The translations under genes and the position numbers were made by a program. Source: Phymorhynchus buccinoides (taxonomy: Eukaryota; Mollusca; Gastropoda; Neogastropoda; Raphitomidae). Taken from it: 64,000 nt of DNA. Below the pieces are notes generated by a model. The model had not been told where the DNA came from and made no database searches. It worked only from the letters and a program-made list of their open reading frames with translations. Shown here in pieces: positions 1 to 13,100 of the stretch (its first letter is position 1; each line of letters begins with the position of its first letter). The DNA lies in NCBI GenBank assembly GCA_017654935.2, contig CM065682.1, positions 36,933,938 to 36,997,937 on the forward strand, given 5' to 3'.

Positions 1-81
1 GACCTTGGCCATGTGTCGGTGTTCAAAAACAAGTACAAACTGGACCACTTCTTCCACTACTTCACCATGGGCTTCATCAAG
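1..81 (+). CDS. FADS: Desaturase exon A (partial), end of His box I
   Basis: Frame 1 reads [20 protein letters not shown] and ends GFIK before donor gtactg at 82. The first His of the HDxGH box would be the codon just outside the window. Phase 0 exit. Confidence 0.9.
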
Positions 82-3000
82 GTACTGGGTTCTATAACGC
101 ACTTCTGATAGAATTGTTTATATTTTTATTAAAACATTTTTTGCATGTTTTTCATAAATAAATTACAAATACACAAATAAATAAATGACAATAAATGTAT
201 GAGTAAATAAACAAATAAACAAATAAATAAATAAATAAAAAGTATAATAAAATAGATAAATAAATGAGAAAAGAAAGAGACAAAGGAACAATGATGGTAA
301 ATAAACAATGCACAGTTAAGGAGTTAATTCATATAAATAAATAAAAAGTCAACACCCGTTTGAAACAATGACCAATTGACATGAGTTGAAAATCATGAGC
401 AGTACACAATTATGCACGACATATACTCGTAAACACACAAGCATATATATTTAAGCACAGAAGTTATCAATATTAATTTTTTTTCCAACTTCTGCCAGAA
501 TTTGTATTAACACAATTTGGTTTGCAACAGATATTTGAAGCACACATCGCATACATTCTCAGATATTCTTTGACAGGTTGACAGACATTATACTGGTTCA
601 TTTAGCAAGCGCAGATATATATACAGTATATTAAACAACCTCTGAGTATAATGAGCTGTTTCATGAAAATGAATATGCACAACATCCATATCCATTGTAT
701 GAAAAAATGGGTTGTTTTTTGTTGTTGTTTTTTCCAAGGGACTTGTTGTTGGGTGTTTTTTTCTTCTGTGATTTTGTAATCTAGTTTTGTGTTTTGGTAC
801 TGGCATCATAGTTTATATTAATACCTGCGTTTCTTAAAGTATTTCCTTTTCGATTTGGGTGTTGATTTCATTTTTTTCTTAGTCTGATATATATGTTTGT
901 TTATGTATGTGTGTATTGTGTATATATGTATGTGTGTATGTGTTATATATTTGTTTGTTTTTCTTTGGTTATGTATATTTAAATGAAAAAACGAATAAAA
1001 ACGTTTAATACAACAACAAATGTACATCCCCATACAAAATAAACTGTTTGAAGAATTGACTATATTATCTCATACTTTGAAAGTCAATCTAGTTGGTTAT
1101 TCTTTGGGGCACCTATTCTTTGATGCATGGTTTTGTTTAATCATTCTTTGACATCCATAATTTTGGGTATTTGTATTCCAGATTGTTTTCATTTAAAGCA
1201 AGTAAAAAAGAATATGACTGAGACTACTCACTAGAAAGGCTCTATAAACCACAAGTACATGTAAATAGTATAAAGAAAAGGTTCAAGACTTGCAGTATTC
1301 ATGAAAAATTATGAAAATCCGTTTAACGTCCTCCGGTCTGAAGCAGACACATATGGGACATTAGTAGATATAAAGATGTTGGAACGATCCTGGAGGCAAT
1401 GCCCGGAGGCAGTGCAACTCCAGGAAAGTCCCGAATTTGTAACGATACAGATGTATGAAAAAGCTCTATGAAATAAAGTTTGCTTTTGCATTTATTTTCT
1501 TTTTTTATTGATTTAGATAAAAATAACAAACTGAAAATACCTAATAAGAATGAGAAATGTTTGCAATAATATAGTTAAAGCTAGAGGCTTTAGGTTGGAA
1601 TGGTTCATGATGAGAAATTATAATATAAACTGTTGATGTGCCTTGGTAAACACATACTGAATCTTCTGATAACAAGTATTGGAAGGAAGAGACAAAACGA
1701 AGTTGTTTCCCCCTTTGTTCACTTCATTTTGAAATTGTATATTTGGGTTGATTACAATCTGGTTCTTGCTTTTTATTAATTCAATTCAATTCAATCATTT
1801 TATTGTCCACAAAAAGCAAAGAAATTTGCTGCCTGGCATGCACAGTTTATAAATAATAAGATACGACACAAGTAATGTTTGGTGGTGTATATTTGGGTTG
1901 ATTACAGTCTGGTTCTTGCTTTTCAGGGTGTGTCACCTCACTGGTGGTGTATATTTGGGTTGATTACAATCTGGTTCTTGCTTTTCAGGGTGCGTAGCCT
2001 CACTGGTGGTGTATATTTGGGTTGATTACAGTCTGGTTCTTGCTTTTCAGGGTGCGTCGCCTCACTGGTGGTGTATATTTGGGTTGATTACAATCTGGTT
2101 CTTGCTTTTCAGGGTGCGTAGCCTCACTGGTGGTGTATATTTGGGTTGATTACAGTCTGGTTCTTGCTTTTCAGGGTGCGTCGCCTCACTGGTGGTGTAT
2201 ATTTGGGTTGATTACAATCTGGTTCTTGCTTTTCAGGGTGCGTAGCCTCACTGGTGGTGTATATTTGGGTTGATTACAGTCTGGTTCTTGCTTTTCAGGG
2301 TGCGTAGCCTCACTGGTGGTGTATATTTGGGTTGATTACAGTCTGGTTCTTGCTTTTCAGGGTGCGTCGCCTCACTGGTGGTGTATATTTGGGTTGATTA
2401 CAGTCTGGTTCTTGCTTTTCAGGGTGCGTCGCCTCACTGGTGGTGTATATTTGGGTTGATTACAGTCTGGTTCTTGCTTTTCAGGGTGCGTCGCCTCACT
2501 GGTGGTGTATATTTGGGTTGATTACAGTCTGGTTCTTGCTTTTCAGGGTGCGTAGCCTCACTGGTGGTGTATATTTGGGTTGATTACAGTCTGGTTCTTG
2601 CTTTTCAGGGTGCGTCGCCTCACTGGTGGTGTATATTTGGGTTGATTACAGTCTGGTTCTTGCTTTTCAGGGTGCGTCGCCTCACTGGTGGTGTATATTT
2701 GGGTTGATTACAGTCTGGTTCTTGCTTTTCAGGGTGCGTCGCCTCACTGGTGGAACCACATGCATTACCAGCATCATGCTAAGCCCAATGTGGTAAGCTT
2801 TGCCAAGTTTTGTAGACATTTTGAAAGTTTGCTGTGTAATGTTTGAGAAAATTGTATTTAAATTTTAAGCATTATTTTTGTACCAAAGTTATTTGCAACA
2901 AAAAGACAAGTGGTAAATAACAACCCTTTTCTCATTCTTTCCGCTTTCTGTCTTCATGTTCCTCTTTCTTTGTTTTTGTTTTGCTTTATAAGTATAAATT

Positions 3001-3851
3001 CAACCAAATGTATAAAGGTTTTGAGTGGATGATGAATTCTTCGATTAGGAAGTTTAAGAGCTAGACAGAGATGGAGAGAGAGGGGGTGTGGGAGGGTGGG
3101 TGTATGAATTTTGCATGCTTGCAACATCCTCTCTTTTTTGTTTTTGCTTGGCTTCTATTTTAAAAGAAACTTAACAGCTAGAAACAAGTGTGCTTTTCGT
3201 AAAATATTATATTTGGCAGACTATAAAGCGCTTCTGATTGTAAAGTCCGCCCCCAAAAGATATTGTTTTCTACTTGTGGCGGTGCCATAGCCGATGAGGT
3301 TTAACCGAGGCGTGGTCACCGCTACAGCTATCTGTATTAATTTTTTTAAATCGGGACTTTACTGGTTTCGTACTGCCTCCGGGCATTGCCTCCAATATTG
3401 TTCCCACCATATTTGTATTTACAAATGTCCCATATGTGTCTGATTCAGACCAAGAGGACGTAAAACTCCTTCCCCCCCCCCCCCAGTCCGCCCCCAAAGT
3501 TTACACCAAATTTTGATTTTGTTATAGCAGCTTTTCTTACTTTTTTATTAGTCGTAATTATGAGGTGCAGGGGTCTCAGTCTGGGAAAAAAGTTTTGCAT
3601 TACACTCTGTAAAATATGGTACATTTTATTAGGTACTTTATAGTCACAGAGGTGTCTCTGTGAAATTCGGGTTGCTCCCACCTGGAGAGCGCGTCGCAGC
3701 CAGAGGCTTTACCCAATTTTTTTAATTTTTTAAATTTTGCATGCAATTTTTGAGTGACTGATGAGGAAGGAAAGGGTGGGTGGGTAAATTTTGACCAAAT
3801 GACAACTTTTTCGTTGCCACTGGGTTTAACGTGTGCTAAGTGCATGGGCAC

Positions 3852-3885
<34 letters not shown>

Positions 3886-6800
3886 TCCACGTTCAGACCG
3901 TAAGGCCTAGTGCAAAGTGAAAGGAAAAATCCCCTGTACCCAGGTTCGAACTCGGGTTTACTTGACACAAGGCGAACACGTTACTTCTGTGCCATGCCAC
4001 CTACTCTACACTCATGAAAAAAAAAATTAAAATGGAAAAGGAGCTTTATTATTACTAGTACTGACACTGTTTCTTTGTCTCTTCCAGATGGGAAAGGATC
4101 CGGATGTTCGAGTGGAAGCACTCTTCGTCATTGGCAAGCAGATGCCTGTGGATGTAAAAAAAATGTTTAACTATTTTTCTATCCTTTTTTGTAATGCTTT
4201 CTCTCCATCCTTCTTTATCCTTCTATCTTTCTTTCCTTGGGTTTTTCTTCTTTATCCTTGCTTCTTTCTTTCATTCCTTAACCGTTTTTCTAGATGGTTT
4301 AAAAGATGAATAGCTTCAGGCTTTTTGGTGGGTTTTTTTAACTTATGAATTGAATGCTGTTTTTCATTTTAGAGAAAACAAAATATGCTTTTGGCGAGGA
4401 TGAATACCTTCAGAGACTCAATGGTTTGAATGTCGTGGAGGTTTTACTTTTAGTATTGGGATTAAAAAACCCAAACAATTTTGCTCTATTTCATGAATCC
4501 TTGATGATGCTTTATGAAACCTCAATAAGAGATTATATTAAGCATCTACATGATCTGTACCATCACATTGTATGCCTCCATAACTTTGCCATGGGTGCTA
4601 CTCTTTTATTTTTACACTGAATACAGTATTTTTAATTTCACCAGAAACTGAACTTCAGGTTTTTTTTAATTCATCCAACAACAACAAAATGACCACAAGC
4701 GATTTGGGGCGTTTTGAACTTAGTCTAGTTGTTCTAACTTGGAAGTTTACAAAGACAATGTAATAATTTTACAAGGCTTATCAGACTCAGACTGTCTCTG
4801 TCTATCGTTTTAACTGTCTGTCTGTCTCGTTATATCTCTCTCTTAAGTTTCCCCCCTTAATCGTCCGACGAGGCTCTGCCCATGTACCCTGCCGGGTCCC
4901 TGGACCCCAGCCTTTCAGGGTTTTTTTTTATTTGGGGGAGTTGCACCCATGCTTTGTGTTTTACATGTGTGTTTGACTGATTTGCTTCAGATTGCTAAAA
5001 CCAAAAAGAACAGCATGCCTTACAACTGGCAGCAACACTACTTTTTTATCAGTGAGTACTGATCTTTATCTTTTGGCTAATAAAAGTTCATAATTAACGA
5101 GGTGTCCTTTTATGCAGTAATACTTCCAGTAGTGATCTTTGTTAATAAAGGAAATGTGACGAAGCCCACCCACCTCCCCCACTCACTCAAAATGAAAATC
5201 AAAGTTATTATTATTGTAAAATTGAATCAGTCCGGTTAAGACTTCACAGAGGAGGTGAAGCAAAGGCGCTGGAGATGGCTCGACCATCTGCTAAGGATGA
5301 GCAGGACCAGACATGCACACATTGCACTGAGATGGGCTCTACCGGGGAAACGGAAACAAGGCAGACCGCTGGGTACCTGGAGGAGGACTGTGGAGGAGGA
5401 CATGAGGGCAGCAGGAAAGACCTGGAATGAGCTTGGCTGGCTTGCTCAAGACCGTCACGGTTGAAGGACCTTATGTTCTGCCGGGAGAGAAGAGGATTAA
5501 GAAGACCGTCACGGTTGAAGGACCTTATGTTCTGCCGGGAGAGAAGAGGATTAAGAAGACCGTCACGGTTGAAGGACCTTATGTTCTGCCAGGAGTGGAG
5601 AGGATTAAGAAGACCGTCACGGTTGAAGGACCTTATGTTCTGCCGGGAGAGAAGAGGATTAAGAAGACCGTCACGGTTGAAGGACCTTATGTTCTGCCAG
5701 GAGTGAAGAGGATTAAGAAGACCGTCACGGTTGAAGGACCTTAGTGGAGAGGATTAAGAAGACCGTCACGGTTGAAGGACCTTATGTTCTGCCGGAGTGG
5801 AGAGGATTAAGAAGACCGTCACGGTTGAAGGACCTTATGTTCTGCCGGGAGTGAAGAGGATTAAGAAGACCGTCACGGTTGAAGGACCTTATGTTCTGCC
5901 GGGAGTGAAGAGGATTAAGAAGACCGTCACGGTTGAAGGACCTTATGTTCTGCCGGGAGTGGAGAGGATTAAGAAGACCGTCACGGTTGAAGGACCTTAT
6001 GTTCTGCCGGGAGTGGAGAGGATTAAGAAGACCGTCACGGTTGAAGGACCTTATGTTCTGCCAGGAGTGAAGAGGATTAAGAAGACCGTCACGGTTGAAG
6101 GACCTTATGTTCTGCCGGGAGTGAAGAGGATTAAGAAGACCGTCACGGTTGAAGGACCTTATGTTCTGCCGGGAGTGAAGAGGATTAAGAAGACCGTCAC
6201 GGTTGAAGGACCTTATGTTCTGCCGGGAGTGGAGAGGATTAAGAAGACCGTCACGGTTGAAGGACCTTATGTTCTGCCGGGAGTGAAGAGGATTAAGAAG
6301 ACCGTCACGGTTGAAGGACCTTATGTTCTGCCGGGAGTGAAGAGGATTAAGAAGACCGTCACGGTTGAAGGACCTTATGTTCTGCCAGGAGTGAAGAGGA
6401 TTAAGAAGACCGTCACGGTTGAAGGACCTTATGTTCTGCCGGCAGTGGAGAGGATTAAGAAGACCGTCACGGTTGAAGGACCTTATGTTCTGCCGGGAGT
6501 GAAGAGGATTAAGAAGACCGTCACGGTTGAAGGACCTTATGTTCTGCCGGCAGTGGAGAGGATTAAGAAGACCGTCACGGTTGAAGGACCTTATGTTCTG
6601 CCGGCAGTGGAGAGGATTAAGAAGACCGTCACGGTTGAAGGACCTTATGTTCTGCCGGCAGTGGAGAGGATTAAGAAGACCGTCACGGTTGAAGGACCTT
6701 ATGTTCTGCCGGGAGTGAAGAGGATTAAGAAGACCGTCACGGTTGAAGGACCTTATGTTCTGCCGGGAGTGAAGAGGATTAAGAAGACCGTCACGGTTGA

Positions 6801-7131
6801 AGGACCTTATGTTCTGCCAGGAGTGGAGAGGATTAAGAAGACCGTCACGGTTGAAGGACCTTATGTTCTGCCGGGAGTGAAGAGGATTAAGAAGACCGTC
6901 ACGGTTGAAGGACCTTATGTTCTGCCGGGAGTGAAGAGGATTAAGAAGACCGTCACGGTTGAAGGACCTTATGTTCTGCCGGGAGTGAAGAGGATTAAGA
7001 AGAAGCTTGATTTTTAGAATATCTGGAATAGTTCTGCTAATGTTCTGTATGATAAAAATTATAGTAATAAAGGCTGTTGATATTGAAAATGTTTTTATTC
7101 ATGTACATATGTATGCACATGGACACACACA

Positions 7132-7171
<40 letters not shown>

Positions 7172-10100
7172 GAGAGGACCTCAAGGTGGCTTTTTTGTGG
7201 TAAAACTGAGTGTACAAGAAATTGTTGTTGACGTACCCTGGCTTAAAGACTCCAGGGATCATCCCAACAGCCGAAACACTTGAACACTATGGTACAAATG
7301 CACCAGCTATGGATGAGAACATTGCGTGTGTGACCGTTTTTGATTACCCCGCCACGTGAGCAGCCAAACTGTGTCTTCGGGGGAGTGCAAGAAATAAGAA
7401 TTGCCCTGTGAAAGGAATTGGTAGGAGCGTAGTAAGTGAAGTGAGCTGAAGAATGAATGAATGAAAAATTAATAATAATAATGAATGAATGAAAAATGGT
7501 GTTTTACGTCCTCTCGGTCATAGACACATATGGGACATTTGTAAATACAAAGATGGTGGGAACAATACTGGCTGCAATGCCCGGAGGCAGTGCAACACCA
7601 GTAAAGTCCCGAGTTTTTAGCAATATAGATATGTACTATATGTACTGTGGATATAAAATAATAATAATAATAATAATAAATGAAACTTATATAGCGTTGT
7701 TCGATGGCATGCCATCCTCACAGTGCTTTACAAAGATTACATTTTTTAAATTATTTTTAAACCCACCTATTACACTGACTCATACATACCCCCCCCCCCC
7801 ACAGGGAGGAACCCCTCTCACACAAAGCAGTACAAACAAACCTGACGCAGAAACAAAAGCAAGCACCTCACAGCAATTAAGGGGGGCAATTAAAATGTGT
7901 CTAGTCGTTCAATTCTAGCAGTTTTTGTGTATGTCATAATGTGCTCACCTGTAAGGAATATCTTTTGCGTTTCAGTCGGCCCTCCTCTCCTGTTCCCAGT
8001 GTACTTCCAGTTCATGCTCTTCCGCCATATATTCACACGGAAGCTGTGGATGGTAAGCTCAAGGTTTCATGGATGCTCCTGCTTTCAGGATGTCCTGAAG
8101 TTCAGGATTTTTTTGTCCAGGATGTCCTGAAGTTCAGGATTACTGCCTGGAGCCGGCGTCGCCAGATTATGAGAATTTGAGAAGATGCATTTTGCTTGGT
8201 TATAGAGGTCATGAAGTTTAACCAGAAGTGAAAGTGCAACGAGAGCCTGTCAATTACATTGGAAACTTGTTTCTCTTCAGCTTCCAGGGGGCATCCCCCC
8301 CCCCCCGAACCCCAAGGGGGTGCTGTCCCTGCACTCCGCCAGGGCCTGGGTGGCCCCTGGACCCCCTGCCTTGCAGGATTTTTGAAATTTCCCAGGAGCA
8401 GCCATGAGGTTTTGTCCATAGTAGGAAGGAAGGCTCATAGACATTTTGTTCTCAATTCATGGTACAAGGAAAAAGTGAAGCTAGTATGAGTCGTATACAC
8501 TTTGTTGTTTGAAGTCTTGTTAAAATTAAGAACAAAAGCTAAGTGAAAGGGTTCTATCTCCCAAATAAGCTTTATTTATTTACCTTCTAAACCATAAAGC
8601 AATTTTGTTTCTGTCTTAAAACACAGACACATTTAAAAAGTTTGGTTCATGCCTGAGCAATGTTTTAGCCAGCATGATTATCATGATCTGTGATCAATTT
8701 TTTGGTTCATGTGTCAGAAATGTTTAGCCAGCATATCATGACTTTTGTCATGATCAGTGAAGATTGTGTTGATTCCTTTAACCCTGTATTCAAGCATTGC
8801 TCACATGGGTGTTTTAGAGTATGTAACTATGTCCCAAGCAGATCATTGCCAGTTCAGAGTTCATATCAGTTGGTTGGTTGGCTTACCCTGGCTAAAAGAC
8901 TCCAGGGATCATCCCAACAGCAAGAAGCACTTGAACACTAAGGTACAAATGCATCAGCTAGGGATGAGAACATTATGTCTGTGACCGTTTTTGATTACCC
9001 CGCAATGTGGGCAGCCACACTCCGTCTTCGGGGGATTTTAGACTGATGATGTTATGCCAGGAGCTTGTCATGGCTTAAAGACAATCCCCGCACAACCATT
9101 CAGAGCATAACAACATTTTGATGTAGCCTTGGCGTTCTAGCTTATGTCAACTGGTCTGACACAGCCTCATGCCAAGGCATGTTGATATCAGTAAAGATGC
9201 ATTTAATAATAATAAACGGATATTTGTATAGCGCTTTGTATTGAGCACAAAGCGCTTTAACTAATTCGCATTGCAACAATTTTGAATTATTAAAAAAACT
9301 CACAAATCACTCCAGCCATACACACAAACAAACCATACATAAACACGGGTTTACGGGGTTTTACTTCAGGTTTAGACATAAGGAAGTGGTAGATCAGACT
9401 TTTGTATATGTAGAGTTTATATAGAAAAACTCTGTACACCGATTGGTTTCCCCACAACAAACCACTACAAAAGCAAAGTCAGAGGCAAAATTGTGGTCTA
9501 AGGGTTCGAAGCGAGTTTTGAAGTGACCAAGGTATGGTGTGCACACAGATTAACTTCCTTGAAGCAAATGCATCAAATTGACAGCTGTCTATTAATTCCG
9601 GACATATATGTCCGGAACGACTTGAATGAGTTAAATGGTTGTAAAGGGCACAAAAGTAAGTGTTCTATGTATGGATGGAAGGGTAATATGATAATGTTCA
9701 TTGTGTAGATTCTATTTTCCAGATGGATCAGGGCTCCCAGGGACCCCCATTTGGGGGTCTATGAAGCACTAAAGTTCTAAAGGACCCTCTAAAAGAACGT
9801 GCAGGGGGTCCCAGGGATGCACTAGAAAAATTATTTTTTAGCATTCGCAATGCCACTGGGACCCTCTATCCCGCCTCTAGGACCCTCTATACTATCAGTG
9901 AAGGAGTCCCTGGGACCCCATGTTTTGCAGGATGATTGGGAGCCGTGTGGATGTAAAGTACTTATTTTTGTTTTATTTGTTTGCTTTTTTGTGTGTGTGT
10001 GCTACAGGATCTGTTTGTGGTGCTGCTGTTTGTCGTACGCCTCTTCGTTATGTACTTCCCTCTGCTGGGCTGGGGAGTGATTCCCTTCTACTTCACTGTC

Positions 10101-13100
10101 AGGTACATACTGTGTGGCTGAGATCATCAGATGGGGGCTGTCTTGTCTGAATTTGACACTAACAATATATTTGGGTCAGATTGATAAGTGGTTGTAAAGT
10201 TACTAAATAGACACAAGAAATAGGTTTTCCCGGATTACGTTCAGAGATGAAGAACTTTTTTTGTTGCAAATAGTTTCCAATTATGCTGGAAGTTATGTGC
10301 TGTTTAGTTTTTATTTTGTTTGTTTTTATTAGTATCTTTCATTTTCTTCGTTTGAAGCATATTGTCCATTTACCCTCTACTAAGGCTACTGGATTGACAG
10401 TCACAATAATGTATCTGGTCAGTATTTTAAGTAGTGAAGCTATTGTCAAAAAGCTTTTTTTTCCTGCCAGGAATTATTTTGGGATGTGATCTTTGTCATT
10501 AATCCTTTTGTTAGTTGGCAGTAACAGCCCATTAGGAGGCTATCAGCTGGTTTATTTTGTCTTAACTAGAATTGCTAGACAGGAGAATTGCTAGACAGGC
10601 ACAAGCTTCAGCTGCAGTATATAGGGAGAGCAAAGGATGTATGTGTGTGTGTTTGCTCGGCACGTGTGTGGCAAGCAGTCATGTCTGACTGACTTTCAGA
10701 TAGCAAGGGCAGGTGCAGTGTTTTTCAATGCGACGTGCTCCTCTAGGTGAAGTGAAGCAATCCCGTGGAGAGCTAGTTTCAATATGAAACTTGTGTGCTG
10801 TTGCTTTTTTTGCAGATGCCTGGAGAGTCACTGGTTCACATGGGTGGCTCAGTCCAACCATGTGCCCATGGACGTGAAGGTATATAACTGGGTCACATTC
10901 ATGCTAAGCGTTGTGTGGTGGTGTTTTTTGGCAGATGCCTGGAGAGTCACTGGTTCACATGGGTGGCTCAGTCCAACCATGTGCCCATGGACGTGAAGGT
11001 ATATAACTGGGTCACATTCATGCACATTCATGCATGGACGTGAAACTGGGTCACATTCATGCTAAACGTTGTGTGGTGGTGTTTTTTGGCAGATGCCTGG
11101 AGAGTCACTGGTTCACAGGGTGGCTCAGTCCAACCATGTGCCCATGGACGTGAAGGTATATAACTGGGTCACATTCATGCTAAACGTTACGTGGTGTTTT
11201 TTGGCAGATGCATGGAGAGTCACTGGTTCACAGGGTGGCTCAGTCCAACCATGTGCCCATGGACGTGAAGGTATATAACTGGGTCACATTCATGCTAAAC
11301 GTTGTGTGGTGGTGTTTTTTGGCAGATGCCTGGAGAGTCACTGGTTCACAGGGTGGCTCAGTCCAACCATGTGCCCATGGACGTGAAGGTATATAACTGG
11401 GTCACATTCATGCTAAGCGTTGTGTGGTGGTGTTTTTTGGCAGATGCATGGAGAGTCACTGGTTCACGTGGGTGGCACAGTCCAACCATGTGCCCATGGA
11501 CGTGAAGTCGGATGAGGCGGAGCCCTGGCTGAAGCTGCAGATACATGCCACCTGCAACGTGAAACGCTCCTTCTTCAACGACTGGTTCACCGGGCACCTC
11601 AACTTCCAGATTGAGCACCAGTGAGATGTGCTGTTGAGCAACTTTCACTTGTTCCACTAATCAATTTGTTAAAAATCATTGTTTTGTTCCCAGTACATTA
11701 GTTTCCTAACATTTTGTTTTCTTGATTTTTTTTTATGTGGTTCAAAACTTTCTTTGACTTTGTCAGTGCCAATGACTCCTTGACAAAGGGCACTCCGCCT
11801 GGGATATCGAATGAAATCTATAACTTGTTTGTTTCACTTAATCTTTGTGTGTGTGTGTGTGAATTATTTTTAATTATTGACATAGGAGTAACGCAAGTTC
11901 AAAGATAGCGAAGGTACCCCTGTTGTACAACTACTGACATTGAATTATTCTTTGAAGTTAATAGTTCTTTAAATTGATCTTCATAGGGTTTCATAAAACA
12001 ACTCTTGATTCATGTAAAGAAAGATTATAAAAGCTTCACAGACGATTGTCAAACCAGGTGTTGTGAGGTACAAAACCCATTTAGCTAGTACAGACAAACC
12101 CCTATTTTACGACCCTCTGTTAAGCGACCACCTCTCATTTGAGACCGGATTTGTTGGCACGGATGCATTTTACTATGTAAACGACCTCTCTTAAACGACT
12201 TCCTCTAAAACGCGACTTACGACCGCCATTTTGTTGGTTTTTACGACCGTTGTCGTCTGCATAGACTTCGAGCAAAGGGAAACAACCATGGTCAAGGGCC
12301 TGAAAGCGGAGTCGCTTCCCTTGTTGTAGAAAAGATGGCGGAAAGCGTATGAAAAGCACGAAAACCACTGACTTTGAAAAAGAAAACCACTGACTTTGGA
12401 CGAGAGTGGAGGTGATTAACAGAAGTCGGCGAAGTGAAACTGTAATACATCGATTGCACAATCGTATGGAGTTGGAAAGACCCAAATCCAGTTTTAATAT
12501 GTCATTATATGTGTGCATGAAGAAGAGAGTATGAACTGTGCTGAACTTTTTCTTTCTACGGCTGCCAGTGAAAACCTCCGTCATACGACCCCTCCAATTT
12601 ACGACCGATTTTTCCGGACATTTTGGAAGTCTTAAAATAGAGGTTTGTCTGTATGGCTAAGTTAAGAATTTGCTTTAATGTAAGAGAAAAGATGACGCCT
12701 CGTTAACATCCAAAATGTATGTTTAGGTGAGCCGAGCCTCCCATTCCACAACTGTGCTCTTTCTATTGTGAAAATAAACGTAGGTAGGTAGGGGTCCCAA
12801 TCGTCTTGCAAAACAAGGGGTCCCAGGGACTGCTTCACTTACAGTACAGAGGGTCCTAGAGGCGGGATAGAGGGTCCCAACGACATTGTGAATTCTAAAA
12901 AGAATTTTTCTAGTGCATCCCTGGGACCCCCTGCACATTATTTTAGAGGGTCCCTTAGAATTCTAGTACTTCATAGACCCCCAAATGGGAGCCCTGGTAG
13001 GTAAGTCAGTGCAGGTAGCAAAGTACAGCGCTGTGTTGCGTGTTACAGCCTGTTCCCCACCATGCCGCGCCACAACCTGTACAAGATAGCCCCCATGGTG

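Noticed and set aside
5797..7017. Long open frame of 406 codons with an 18-residue repeat
   Set aside because: It is the 54-bp satellite read in a frame other than that of the parent LINE; it is open only because 54 is a multiple of three. No start context, splice sites or conserved domain.
12135..12584. 149-codon minus-strand open frame
   Set aside because: Lies entirely within the 12091-12651 TA-type element and shows no transposase motif that I can identify.
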